Below are positions 1-8,734 of a stretch of 64,000 bases of DNA, piece by piece. The notes beneath the pieces were generated by a model, which was not told the DNA's origin, ran no database searches, and saw only the letters and a program-made list of their open reading frames with translations. The position numbers and the translations under genes are program-made. The stretch's first letter is position 1, and the number at the start of each line of letters is the position of its first letter. This stretch comes from Sporomusa malonica (GTDB lineage Bacteria; Bacillota; Negativicutes; Sporomusales; Sporomusaceae): NCBI RefSeq assembly GCF_900176355.1, contig NZ_FWXI01000009.1, positions 62,001 to 126,000 on the forward strand, read 5' to 3'.

Positions 1-311
1 GTTACTGTAAGGATTATCAACCCAATTGCCGAGAAATCAACAATCCACTTCAATTCAAACCCACCAACCTTGCCCTGATGCAGTCCCTTGGCAAACCCAA
101 AAGCATTGAACTCATTTGAGGCTGGTTTAAATGGTGGCTCCACCCCTCTTGTAGTAGGAGCTGTACCCTGCTCAATATTTGACTGGGGACTTGCTTGCGG
201 CATTTGTGGTTTCCCTTGTTGGCCAACAATCCAGGGTTCTGCTAGTATTAGGCCTGTAACTGCTTCGATAAGTAGGACAATTGCTAAGATAAGGCCTATC
301 CACATATGCAT
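1..311 (-). CDS. PepSY-associated membrane protein, 3' end outside window
   Basis: The reverse strand reads open from an ATG at 311 to the window edge, so the C-terminus is missing. It begins M-H-M-W-I-G followed by a membrane segment rich in Leu/Ile/Val, then a Gln/Pro/Ser-rich loop with a GFAKGLHQGKVGG stretch and a second hydrophobic start. This order matches PepSY-associated membrane proteins, which often stand beside two-component systems; here a divergent response regulator starts at 551. The start is uncertain: an AGGAGG at about 340 lies 27 nt upstream of this ATG, and the frame stays open up to a GTG overlapping the AGGAGG, so a non-ATG start a few codons upstream is possible. Family assignment rests on a short fragment. 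Confidence 0.55.
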   Translation of the reverse strand, partial: MHMWIGLILAIVLLIEAVTGLILAEPWIVGQQGKPQMPQASPQSNIEQGTAPTTRGVEPPFKPASNEFNAFGFAKGLHQGKVGGFELKWIVDFSAIGLIILTV

Positions 312-550
312 TTTTCGTGCTGCCTGATAGATTATAACCACCTCCTAATTTTACTATTATCATTTTGATTCACATTTATTCTCCACGAAACAACGCTCCT
401 TTTATTTCTATTCCTATCATTTTACCCAAAAATTATTAGATTTTCCTTTGAAAACAAATGATTTTCCAAGATTATTCAGTTACAATCATACATAGCAATT
501 ATAAACACACAACATTTATTTATGGTAAATTGTCCAAAGGAGCCCTATTT

Positions 551-1225
551 ATGAGACTACTCTTAGTTGAAGATGAATACCGCCTCTCAGAAGCATTATC
601 CCATATCCTCAAAAAACATGGATACGCAGTTGATTCTGCCTTTGATGGAGAAACAGGTTTGGATATGGCAGCCACAGGCGTCTACGACATCCTCATCTTA
701 GACCGCATGCTACCTGTACGAGATGGTATTTCTGTTTTAAAAGAATTCCGTGTTCTGGGCTTTGAGACCCCAGTGATCTTTTTAACAGCCAAAGATTCTA
801 CCAAAGACCGAGTAGAAGGTTTAGATTCTGGTGCTGACGATTATCTAGTTAAGCCCTTTTCGTCAGAAGAGTTGCTAGCCCGCCTCCGTGCCTTATCCCG
901 CCGGCAAACTAAACATTTAACTAACGATAAGCTGGAGGCTGCAGGCTGGATGTTAGACCCCCTGCGCTGTGAAGTAACTAAAGATAACGAGATTGTTAAA
1001 CTAACAGCAAAAGAAGCACTTTTGCTTGAATTATTAATGCGTAACTACGGACTGGTTGTCAGCAAAGAGCGCATCTGGGAAAAAGTTTGGGGCTTCCAGA
1101 CTAATATTGAAATAGCCAATGTTGATCTTTACATTCATTATTTGCGCCGAAAACTTAACACGTCCTATATTAAAACCGTTAGAGGTATCGGCTATTACTT
1201 AAAGGAGGAAAGCCATGTTTCGTAA
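551..1225 (+). CDS. OmpR/PhoB-family response regulator
   Basis: A 224-residue two-domain DNA-binding response regulator. The receiver domain (about 1-118) has the acidic pair in LLLVEDE, the phosphoacceptor Asp51 in LILDRMLP, the Thr in FLTAKD and the Lys in DDYLVKPF. A winged-helix trans_reg_C domain follows (about 125-220, ending VRGIGYYLK). I chose the ATG at 551 because AAAGGAG lies 8 nt upstream and the receiver begins there; the frame is open upstream to 458 but that part has no domain character. The stop overlaps the sensor kinase start by 11 nt, so the pair is translationally coupled. The divergent PepSY-type gene is a likely target or partner. No operator was recognised. Confidence 0.92.
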   Translation: MRLLLVEDEYRLSEALSHILKKHGYAVDSAFDGETGLDMAATGVYDILILDRMLPVRDGISVLKEFRVLGFETPVIFLTAKDSTKDRVEGLDSGADDYLVKPFSSEELLARLRALSRRQTKHLTNDKLEAAGWMLDPLRCEVTKDNEIVKLTAKEALLLELLMRNYGLVVSKERIWEKVWGFQTNIEIANVDLYIHYLRRKLNTSYIKTVRGIGYYLKEESHVS

Positions 1226-2510
1226 ACTGCGCCTCCAACTGACGCTGGTAAATATGTGCATAATGGCTCTCTTATTCCTGCTTTTAACAGCAGGCAGTTA
1301 CCTTTTCGTACAAGAAAGGCTAACTACGGGAGCATTCTACTTTTTAACAAGACTGTCTAGTGACTTAATAAATGGTAAGTTTAGCGATTTACCGCCTTTC
1401 CCCAGTCACGAGCCCAGCCCAGGGCCAGGAGGACCAGGGCCAGGACCTGGTTTTGGTCCCACTCCTGGACATTTTGCTTTTTTTGTACGAGTCAACAGTT
1501 ATGGCCAAATAGTCGCTCATTCATCAAATCAGCCCTTTTCGTCAGAACCGCTCACTGCCTTAACGAAGCAGGCATTGGCTTTGAATGGTGAGCAAAGCAC
1601 TATTCAGTTTGAACAAATTGACTACGTCTTTTTAAAAGCCCCTATTCCTGGACAAACAGAACTTTATCTTCTTTTTCAAGATTTTTCCCGCGAAAAAAAT
1701 GCCATGCATATTGTTATTACTGCTTTAATTCTAATAGGACTTATATGCATTTTTCTCTCGTATTTTGGTAGTCTGTACATGGCTAACAAAGCCATGGTTC
1801 CCATCCAACAGGCTTGGCAGCAGCAAAAAGACTTTCTTGCCGATGCGTCTCATGAGCTTAGAACACCACTGGCTGTCATCCAGACTAATTTGGAGATTGT
1901 CCGTTCATCTCCACAGGATACTATCAGGGAACACGAACGCTGGCTTGACAATATTTATACCGAAACTTTGTGCATGACTAAACTAGTGGATTCACTTTTG
2001 TTTCTTGCTCGCGCCGACTCACATCAACAGTTTTTACAAAAAGATTGCTTTGATCTCGGCCAGGCGGTCCAGCTTGCTGGCGAGCTCTTTCGCCCATTAG
2101 CAGAACGTAAGAACATCAAGTTGCTCATTCAAACAGAGAATCTAGTATATCTTGGTGATGAGAGCAAGTTATGTCAGGTAGTCAGTATTTTAACCGACAA
2201 CGCCATCCGCCACACCTTTGCAGGTGGTTCGGTAACTATCTCATTAAGCCGTAATAAAAATTCCGGGATACTTACAGTGCACGATACTGGAGAAGGCATT
2301 GGTACAGAACATCTGGATAAGATTTTTAACCGCTTCTATCAAGCTGACCCGTCACGTACTGACGACGGCTCAGGCTTAGGCCTATCAATTGCGAAATTGA
2401 TTGTCGAGAGTCACGGCGGTACGGTTTCGGTGAGCAGTTCTCCTGGGGCGGGGGCAACTTTTACCGTTCACTTACCCATACCCGAAAGCGCTATAGAAAC
2501 CTTTCGCTAG
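1215..2510 (+). CDS. Sensor histidine kinase, partner of the upstream regulator
   Basis: A 431-residue membrane histidine kinase. It has a membrane segment at about 11-31, an extracytoplasmic sensor region of about 130 residues, a second membrane segment at about 164-188, a HisKA domain with the phosphoacceptor His213 in ASHELRTPL, and an HATPase_c domain with LTDNAIRHT, DTGEGIG and GSGLGLSIAK. AAAGGAGG sits 6 nt before the ATG. The sensor region contains an unusual Pro/Gly-rich stretch (about 59-85, repeated PGP/GPG) whose role is unknown. It overlaps the response regulator gene and ends just before a terminator shared with the convergent RND operon. The ligand cannot be read from the sequence. 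Confidence 0.92.
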   Translation: MFRKLRLQLTLVNMCIMALLFLLLTAGSYLFVQERLTTGAFYFLTRLSSDLINGKFSDLPPFPSHEPSPGPGGPGPGPGFGPTPGHFAFFVRVNSYGQIVAHSSNQPFSSEPLTALTKQALALNGEQSTIQFEQIDYVFLKAPIPGQTELYLLFQDFSREKNAMHIVITALILIGLICIFLSYFGSLYMANKAMVPIQQAWQQQKDFLADASHELRTPLAVIQTNLEIVRSSPQDTIREHERWLDNIYTETLCMTKLVDSLLFLARADSHQQFLQKDCFDLGQAVQLAGELFRPLAERKNIKLLIQTENLVYLGDESKLCQVVSILTDNAIRHTFAGGSVTISLSRNKNSGILTVHDTGEGIGTEHLDKIFNRFYQADPSRTDDGSGLGLSIAKLIVESHGGTVSVSSSPGAGATFTVHLPIPESAIETFR

Positions 2511-2541
2511 CTGTATGCTATATAACCCTAAAGATATTAAA

Positions 2542-2571
2542 GGCGGCGCTGCTTTAATGAGCAGCACCGCC
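2542..2571. terminator. Bidirectional terminator between the kinase and the RND operon
   Basis: Twelve-base arms GGCGGCGCTGCT and AGCAGCACCGCC around a 6-nt loop, with T-rich flanks on both strands. It lies between the convergent stops at 2510 and 2583. The single mismatch is A-C in the plus transcript but G-U in the minus transcript, so it should work better for the RND operon. Confidence 0.8.
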
Positions 2572-2582
2572 TTCGTCTTTTC

Positions 2583-5500
2583 TTAGGCTATATCTGATAT
2601 TTTGCTAGGCTCCTGTTTTTTTGTTCCTTGTCGAAGTCTACGTAGCTTCTGAGTAAGCTTCACGACAACAACATAAAGGACAGGAATCATGAATATCCCC
2701 ATTGTTGTCGCCATGACCATACCACCGACTACCGCTGTCCCCATGGCATTACGGGCACCAGCACCAGCACCAGTGGCAACGACGAGCGGCACGCAACCGA
2801 TAATAAAGGCCAGCGAGGTCATGATAATGGCTCTGAGCCGCAGCTTGGCAGCCTCAACGGCTGCATGAACTGGGTCCATACCTCGCTCTACCCTGACCTT
2901 GGCAAATTCTACGATCAGAATGGCATTCTTGGCTGCCAGACCAATGAGCATAACCAAACCGATTTGCATATACACACTATTTTCTAGATTGCGGGCATAT
3001 TGGAACAGAAAAGCACCAAACACACCGGTAGGCACGCAGAGTAGTACGGCGAATGGAACACTCCAGCTTTCATATAACGCAGCCAAACACAAAAATACAA
3101 ACAGCAAGGCAAGACCAAACACCATAGGCGCTTTGCCGCCTGATACTTTTTCTTCCCGGCTCTGATCAATCCATTCGTAGCCAAAACCAGTAGGAAGTGT
3201 TTGGGCAGCCACCTCTTCTAAAGCAGTCAACGCCTGACCTGAGCTATAGCCAGGGGCTGGACTGCCATTTATTTGAATAGCCCGTGCTCCGTTAAACCGT
3301 TTTATTGTTGGTGGCCCATTAACCGGTTCAGGCTTGACCAGAGTATTGAGCGGCACCATAGTTCCGCTTGAACTACGCAAGAAAAAGAAACGGGTCGCAT
3401 CAACATCATTACGAAACTGCGGTTCTGCCTGCATAACGACTTTATAGGTACGACCGAATTGATTAAAGTCATTAACCTGCATTCCACCGAGAAAAGTCTG
3501 CAATGCATTGAACACATCATTTACAGGAATCCCTAGTTTCTCAGCTTTCTCCCGATCCACATCAAAGCGGTACCCTGGGGTGTCGCTCCGGAAGGTAGTA
3601 TAAATCATGCCAATCTCAGGACGCTTACGAGCAGCGCCGATAAATTGCTTAGCTACGCCATCCATCTCTTCAATTGACTTACCACCCTTATCTTGCAGCA
3701 TCATGGTAAAGCCGCCGACCATACCAAGTCCAGGCAAAGAAGGAGGATTAAGCGAAATTACTGTTGCCTCAGGTAGATGACTACTGTTTCTCATAACATT
3801 CATGATTTGAGCACCTACCTGCAGCGCAGGGGTTTCCCGTTCTGACCACGGCGTTAACCCAGTAAATACGACTGCCGCGTTAGGTTTGTTGCCGCCTCCG
3901 CCCAGGAGGTCAAAGCCAGTTACGACAAAGGTATTTGCTACACCCGGCTGGCTTCGAATCTCGTCTGCCAATTTATTGGCCACAGCACGGGTACGATTCA
4001 TGCTGGCTGCTTCAGGCAGATTAATTGCAGTGATATAGTAGCCCTGATCTTCAGCAGGCACAAAGGACGATGGTACAACCCGGTACAGAGCACCGGCCAG
4101 AATAATGACAACAGCTAAAAGCGCCACAGCTAAAGGGGCTTTCCTAATGAGTTTACCAACCCTGCCGCCATATCCTTCCACGGTTTTTTCAAACCAGATA
4201 TTGAACTTATCAAAGAATCTGCCAAGCCAGCCGCCATGAGCATCAGGATCATAAGGCTTAAGCAGTAAACGGCAGAGCGCCGGAGTGAGTGACAGAGCCA
4301 CAATGGCTGAAAGGCCAACCGACACAGCGACAGTCAAAGCAAATTGCTTATACAGAACCCCCATTGTTCCGCCGAAAAAGGCTACAGGCAGGAACACGGA
4401 AGCCAAAACAAAGGCAATGGCAATAACTGGGCCTGATACCTCGCTCATAGCTTTTTTGGTAGCGTCCAGTGGGCTGAGACGCCCATATCGCATATGGTGC
4501 TCTACTGCCTCAATAACAACGATAGCATCGTCAACGACCAGACCAATGGCCAATACCATGGCAAAGAGTGTTAGGGTATTGATCGAGAACCCCAAAATTA
4601 AAAATGCACCAAATGTCCCGATAAGCGATACCGGAATAGCCAGCATAGGGATAAGGGTCGCACGCCAGCTCTGCAAGAATATAAATACAACCAAGGTAAC
4701 CAGAGCCAAGGCCTCCGCAAAGGTTTTAGCCACCTCGCTCATTGACTCTCGCACAAAACGTGTATTATCAACAATGGTTCGATACTCTAAATCAGGTGGA
4801 AAGCGTTTAGATGCGTCTTCAATTACTTTTTGGGCTGCTGTAATTGTCTCCAAAGCATTGGCGTCACTACTTAGCTGAATGGCAAAACCTACTGCCTGAT
4901 GACCATTCATATCTGTGCTAAATGAGTAATCCCTACTGCCAAGTTCAACCTTGGCCACATCTTTTAGGCGGACAAACGAACCATCAGAATGAGCGCGAAT
5001 AATGATTTTTTCAAATTCTTCCGGCTCTACCAAACGACCTTTTACTCTGGCAGAATACTGAAATTCCTGTTCACTTGTTGAGGGTTGCTGGCCGATTGTT
5101 CCGGCTGGAGCCTGAATGTTTTGCTTACTAATAGCGCTAGAAATATCAGTGGTCGTAATCCCTAGCTGCGCCATTTTATCAGGTTGCAACCAAATTCGCA
5201 TACCGTAATCGGAACCAAATTCCCGAATGCTACCTATGCCCTTGACGCGCTTTAATTCTTCGACAAGATAGATACTGCCATAATTTTTTAGAAAAGCGTT
5301 GTCATAGGTTCCCTTAGGCGACCATAATGCAAAAATCAGAGCCATATCCTGGGCTGACTTAAGGGTCGTCACTCCTGACTCTTGTACTTCCTGGGGTAAT
5401 GACGGGTTAGCCTGAGCCACCCTATTTTGAGATTGCACAGATGCCAGGTCAGCATCTTTACCTAACTCAAACTGAATATTTAATGAATATGCACCCGAAT

Positions 5501-5750
5501 CTGAGCTAGTCGACTGCATGGATACCATGTTTTCCACACCGTTGATCTGCTGTTCAATAACTTGGGCGATAGACTGCTCAACAACATCGGCATTGGCCCC
5601 GCGGTAATTAGTGCTTACACTAATTTGTGGCGGTGTAATTTGCGGATATTGAGCAATCGGCAGGTTAAAGGCCGAGATTAAGCCGCCCACTGTAATTAGG
5701 ATCGATAGTACGATCGCAAAAATAGGCCTATCAATAAAAAACTTAGCCAC
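2583..5750 (-). CDS. RND multidrug efflux inner-membrane pump (AcrB/HAE1 family)
   Basis: A 1055-residue proton-driven RND pump of normal AcrB length. It starts with the typical FFIDRPIFAIVLSI segment. The proton-relay acidic pair is in GLVVDDAIVVIEAVE and the relay Lys is in GLAAKNAILIVEFAK. Two large periplasmic loops separate the membrane blocks (first membrane block about 340-500, second about 875-1035). The start is a GTG preceded by GGAGGTGTTCCG. It follows the adaptor gene by 11 nt in one operon with a TetR repressor. No TolC-like outer-membrane channel is encoded in the window, so the tripartite pump must borrow one. The substrate is unknown. Confidence 0.95.
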   Translation of the reverse strand: MAKFFIDRPIFAIVLSILITVGGLISAFNLPIAQYPQITPPQISVSTNYRGANADVVEQSIAQVIEQQINGVENMVSMQSTSSDSGAYSLNIQFELGKDADLASVQSQNRVAQANPSLPQEVQESGVTTLKSAQDMALIFALWSPKGTYDNAFLKNYGSIYLVEELKRVKGIGSIREFGSDYGMRIWLQPDKMAQLGITTTDISSAISKQNIQAPAGTIGQQPSTSEQEFQYSARVKGRLVEPEEFEKIIIRAHSDGSFVRLKDVAKVELGSRDYSFSTDMNGHQAVGFAIQLSSDANALETITAAQKVIEDASKRFPPDLEYRTIVDNTRFVRESMSEVAKTFAEALALVTLVVFIFLQSWRATLIPMLAIPVSLIGTFGAFLILGFSINTLTLFAMVLAIGLVVDDAIVVIEAVEHHMRYGRLSPLDATKKAMSEVSGPVIAIAFVLASVFLPVAFFGGTMGVLYKQFALTVAVSVGLSAIVALSLTPALCRLLLKPYDPDAHGGWLGRFFDKFNIWFEKTVEGYGGRVGKLIRKAPLAVALLAVVIILAGALYRVVPSSFVPAEDQGYYITAINLPEAASMNRTRAVANKLADEIRSQPGVANTFVVTGFDLLGGGGNKPNAAVVFTGLTPWSERETPALQVGAQIMNVMRNSSHLPEATVISLNPPSLPGLGMVGGFTMMLQDKGGKSIEEMDGVAKQFIGAARKRPEIGMIYTTFRSDTPGYRFDVDREKAEKLGIPVNDVFNALQTFLGGMQVNDFNQFGRTYKVVMQAEPQFRNDVDATRFFFLRSSSGTMVPLNTLVKPEPVNGPPTIKRFNGARAIQINGSPAPGYSSGQALTALEEVAAQTLPTGFGYEWIDQSREEKVSGGKAPMVFGLALLFVFLCLAALYESWSVPFAVLLCVPTGVFGAFLFQYARNLENSVYMQIGLVMLIGLAAKNAILIVEFAKVRVERGMDPVHAAVEAAKLRLRAIIMTSLAFIIGCVPLVVATGAGAGARNAMGTAVVGGMVMATTMGIFMIPVLYVVVVKLTQKLRRLRQGTKKQEPSKISDIA

Positions 5751-5761
5751 CGGAACACCTC

Positions 5762-6901
5762 CTATTGCTTAGCTTGCGTTTGTAAATCATTAAGTCCGAT
5801 CATTACTACTTTTAAGGACGTTCCTGGCTGAAGTTTAAGTGAGCCCTCAACGACAATACGGTCATTGGCGTTGAGCCCTTCTTCTACCATCCACAGGCTG
5901 CCAATTCTGACTCCTAGTTTAACTGGCCGTGTTTCAGCTTTATCGCCTTCTGCCACTACAGTAACAAAGGTCTTATCCAAGAGCTGCTGCACAGCCCTCT
6001 GAGGAATTAAGAGTGCCCCCTTACGCATCTCACCTTGGGCAACTATCCGGGCAAACATACCAGGAACAAGAAGCTTATTCGGGTTATTAAAAGTCGCCTT
6101 CAATGTAAGCGTACCTGTATTTTGCGCCAATCCTCTATCAACTTGCTCTACCTCACCTGACAGCGGGTACTCAGAGCCATCGCTTAGGGTGAGCTTAAGG
6201 TTCTTTCCCCAATCGGCAGGGGTGGCCCCCAGCTTGCTGAATTTTAGGTATTCGGTTTCACTCATGTTAAATTGAACAAATACGGGATCAACCGAAGAGA
6301 TTGTAGCTAGTACTGTTGATCCAGACTGAACAAAACCACCAACGCTCAACTCATTGACATCAATCCGACCACTAAACGGCGCTACTATGAGCGTATCTGC
6401 AAGGTCATCCTCGGCTTGCTTCACTCTGGCGCGATTGACATCCACAGCAGCAGCATTTTGCTGTTCAACGGCCAATTGGGTATCTAGATTCTGCTGGGCG
6501 ATAGCCTGTTGACTTGCAAGTGTTCTATACCTGTTGCTGTCTAGGCGCGAATTGCTTAGGACAGCCTCTGATTGTGCGAGCTGCGCCTTTGCTGTCAAGA
6601 GCACCGACTCATACTGGCGCCGGTCAATCTGAAATAAGGGCTGCCCCTCCGTAACCGTAGCACCGCCTGCGACCATTTTGGCAACAATATTACCGGCTAC
6701 TCGTGCTCTGATCTGAACCTCATTTTTTGCCTGGACTTGCCCGACAAATTCATGAGTAACCGGGGTATCTTTCTGGATAACTTGCATTGCTTTAACTTCT
6801 ACCGTTTGCGGCCCCTGCTGCATAGCTGGCTTATTGCCACAGCCAGCTGCCAATACTGCCAGAGCTGCAGCAATTATAACAAAGTAACTTATTCTCCTCA
6901 T
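5762..6901 (-). CDS. RND efflux periplasmic adaptor (MFP/AcrA family) lipoprotein
   Basis: A 379-residue membrane-fusion protein that would link the pump to an outer-membrane channel. The N-terminus is a lipoprotein signal with lipobox LAAGC (Cys21). Two half-lipoyl motifs (near IRARVAGNIVAKMV and LIVAPFSGRIDVN) flank an alpha-helical hairpin rich in Gln/Ala (about 95-165), followed by a beta-barrel and a membrane-proximal domain. The start overlaps the stop of the upstream tetR-like gene by 4 nt (ATGA), and the pump gene follows directly. Lipid anchoring in an outer-membrane Firmicute is consistent with a periplasm. Confidence 0.94.
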   Translation of the reverse strand: MRRISYFVIIAAALAVLAAGCGNKPAMQQGPQTVEVKAMQVIQKDTPVTHEFVGQVQAKNEVQIRARVAGNIVAKMVAGGATVTEGQPLFQIDRRQYESVLLTAKAQLAQSEAVLSNSRLDSNRYRTLASQQAIAQQNLDTQLAVEQQNAAAVDVNRARVKQAEDDLADTLIVAPFSGRIDVNELSVGGFVQSGSTVLATISSVDPVFVQFNMSETEYLKFSKLGATPADWGKNLKLTLSDGSEYPLSGEVEQVDRGLAQNTGTLTLKATFNNPNKLLVPGMFARIVAQGEMRKGALLIPQRAVQQLLDKTFVTVVAEGDKAETRPVKLGVRIGSLWMVEEGLNANDRIVVEGSLKLQPGTSLKVVMIGLNDLQTQAKQ

Positions 6902-7506
6902 TTGATTACTCCTTTTAAATAAATTTCCAGTGATTGAGCTACATAAAATTCCGCCAAATCCTCTCTGTCAGGTAACATCCCCTGACAAAGATGTTTGGAG
7001 ATAAACGATAGATTTAATATCCGGATTAGCGAAATGGCCGCAAAATCCGGGTCAATATCTGACCGGAATTGCCCCGCGGCTATTGCCTCTCTAATACAAT
7101 CTCGTAAAAATTGCTGCAGACCGGAGGCTGCTTTTTTCACAACAGTATCAAAGCATTTTGTTGGCTTTATGACTTCGCTATAAAGTAGCCGATCAATATA
7201 AGGATTGGCTTTATGTACGATAACCATGGTATCGGCAAGCCGCCTAATCTTCATTACCGGCGAAATCTCTTCCCTGCGAATGATCTCAATGGCATCCCCT
7301 AGAACGGCCAATTGGCTTTCCAATACAAAAGCATATAGGTTTTCTTTGCCGCCAAAATAATAAGAGATTAGAGCAACGTTTACGCCAGCCGCTTCAGCCA
7401 GTTCTTTTACCGAAACAGCGTCAATCCCCTTAGTGGCAAATAAAGGAATCGACGCTTCGATAATTTTATTTACCGTAGGTTTTTCTGTGGCTACTTTTAC
7501 TTTCAA
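6898..7506 (-). CDS. TetR/AcrR-family regulator of the efflux operon
   Basis: A 202-residue TetR-type regulator. The N-terminal helix-turn-helix is in VSVKELAEAAGVNVALISYYFGG (about residues 25-48), followed by an all-helical ligand-binding domain. Translation appears to start at a TTG, since GGGGGG stands 5 nt upstream and no ATG fits. It is the first gene of the regulator-adaptor-pump operon, so autorepression of the whole operon and release by a pump substrate is the likely mode; this is inferred from the family. The upstream region (7507-7570) is A/T-rich, and I could not settle on one operator. Confidence 0.9.
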   Translation of the reverse strand: MKVKVATEKPTVNKIIEASIPLFATKGIDAVSVKELAEAAGVNVALISYYFGGKENLYAFVLESQLAVLGDAIEIIRREEISPVMKIRRLADTMVIVHKANPYIDRLLYSEVIKPTKCFDTVVKKAASGLQQFLRDCIREAIAAGQFRSDIDPDFAAISLIRILNLSFISKHLCQGMLPDREDLAEFYVAQSLEIYLKGVIK

Positions 7507-7613
7507 TCTATCCCCCCTGTAATCTAAATAGCCATAATTAAATCCGCATTTTAAATGCTCATTTAATTATATTGCATAGCAGCTTTATTTGTCTACCACA
7601 AAAATCCAAAAAA

Positions 7614-7647
7614 AATGCTCTGTAACCATTCAGTTATTGAGAGCATT
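7614..7647 (-). terminator. Terminator after the glycosyltransferase gene
   Basis: Arms AATGCTCT and AGAGCATT, read on the minus strand and followed there by a run of T residues. It lies 11 nt past the stop of the minus-strand gene at 7658. Confidence 0.75.
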
Positions 7648-7657
7648 GGCCAAATAT

Positions 7658-8695
7658 TCATCTCACTAAATTATAAACCTGCTCAACAACTGCCTCTGGC
7701 TTAATACTATTCATGCACTCGTTTGTCCCATACCGGCATTTGGTCTTATGACAAAACCCGCAATCACGTTTAGTAACCACTATAGCATGCTGTTTTCCCG
7801 GAGGCGCATAGGTCTCAGGATTAGTCGGACCAAATAGGGTAACTGTTGGGGTTGCCAAGGCAGCGGCCATATAGAGCGGCCCTGTGTCCCCTGCAACTAC
7901 AACCGCGGCCTTGCTAAGAATACCAGCCATCTCCAAAAGACTGGTTTGCCCTATAGCATTGTTCACTGATACGCCTGCCTTTGCCTCTATCTCGCACCCC
8001 ATCGGCAATTCAGCCTTTCCACCGCACAGAATGATCTTAAAGTCTTTGGCTAACAGCTCTGCCGTTCTGGCAAAAAGCTCAGGCGGCCAATTCTTGGCCG
8101 GCCACGTTGTTCCTGGAACTAAAACTGCTATTTTATCTGGCGGGGTAATAATGCCTTGTGCCTTGATATAGTTCTCAGCAAACTGTTCAGCCTCTGCCGG
8201 GATGACAAGCGTCATGTGCTGATCAGCCGGCGTAATGCCAAGAGGCTTTAATACACTAAGATACCGCTGAGTAATATGCGGCCCAAGTGGTTTGGCCGTC
8301 TGGCTCATAAACAGCGGATTTAACTCCCTGGCCTCACTCATGCCGATACGCTGCCCGGTTCTTACTTGGCGAGTAATCATCCCAGTAAGGAAGAGTCCAT
8401 GAATATCTAGTGCCGCATAAAACTCTCTTGCTGCTAAATCATTTTGTAAACTGCGCCACAAGGCTAAGGCTTGCTTAAATTCATAGGCTCGCAAATGTTT
8501 GTCAAAGCGTTCGCGCGGCCAGATCATAGTCTCATCAACAGAGGGATTATATTTTATGAGGTCAGCACAAACCTCTCCGACAAGCCAGGTAATTCTACAA
8601 TCCGGCCAAGCGGCCTTAAGGGCCCCAGCTACAGGTGTACAGTGAATGACATCACCAATAGAACTCAGCCTGATAATTAGTATCTCTTTACTCAC
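7658..8695 (-). CDS. Glycosyltransferase family 9 (ADP-heptose:LPS heptosyltransferase-like)
   Basis: A 345-residue GT9 family glycosyltransferase that probably adds heptose to the LPS inner core on the cytoplasmic face. It opens with ILIIRLSSIGDVIHCTPV, the family signature, and has the C-terminal nucleotide-sugar site VAGDTGPLYMAAAL followed by VTLFGPTNPE. A Cys-rich tail (CGFCHKTKCRYG...C) is common in the family. It starts at GTG after CAGGTGG and lies 39 nt downstream of topB in the same direction. Its presence supports a lipopolysaccharide outer membrane. Which core position it modifies is unknown. Confidence 0.88.
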   Translation of the reverse strand: MSKEILIIRLSSIGDVIHCTPVAGALKAAWPDCRITWLVGEVCADLIKYNPSVDETMIWPRERFDKHLRAYEFKQALALWRSLQNDLAAREFYAALDIHGLFLTGMITRQVRTGQRIGMSEARELNPLFMSQTAKPLGPHITQRYLSVLKPLGITPADQHMTLVIPAEAEQFAENYIKAQGIITPPDKIAVLVPGTTWPAKNWPPELFARTAELLAKDFKIILCGGKAELPMGCEIEAKAGVSVNNAIGQTSLLEMAGILSKAAVVVAGDTGPLYMAAALATPTVTLFGPTNPETYAPPGKQHAIVVTKRDCGFCHKTKCRYGTNECMNSIKPEAVVEQVYNLVR

Positions 8696-8734
8696 GAAAC
8701 CACCTGCCTTTGGCCTGTTAGGGATTTATACGGT

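Noticed and set aside
458..550. N-terminal extension of the first response regulator
   Set aside because: The open frame reaches 458, but the ribosome site and the receiver domain both place the start at 551.
4285..4878. 197-codon plus-strand open frame opposite the RND pump
   Set aside because: Low-complexity Thr/Ala/Ile-rich translation with no motif, fully inside a conserved pump gene.
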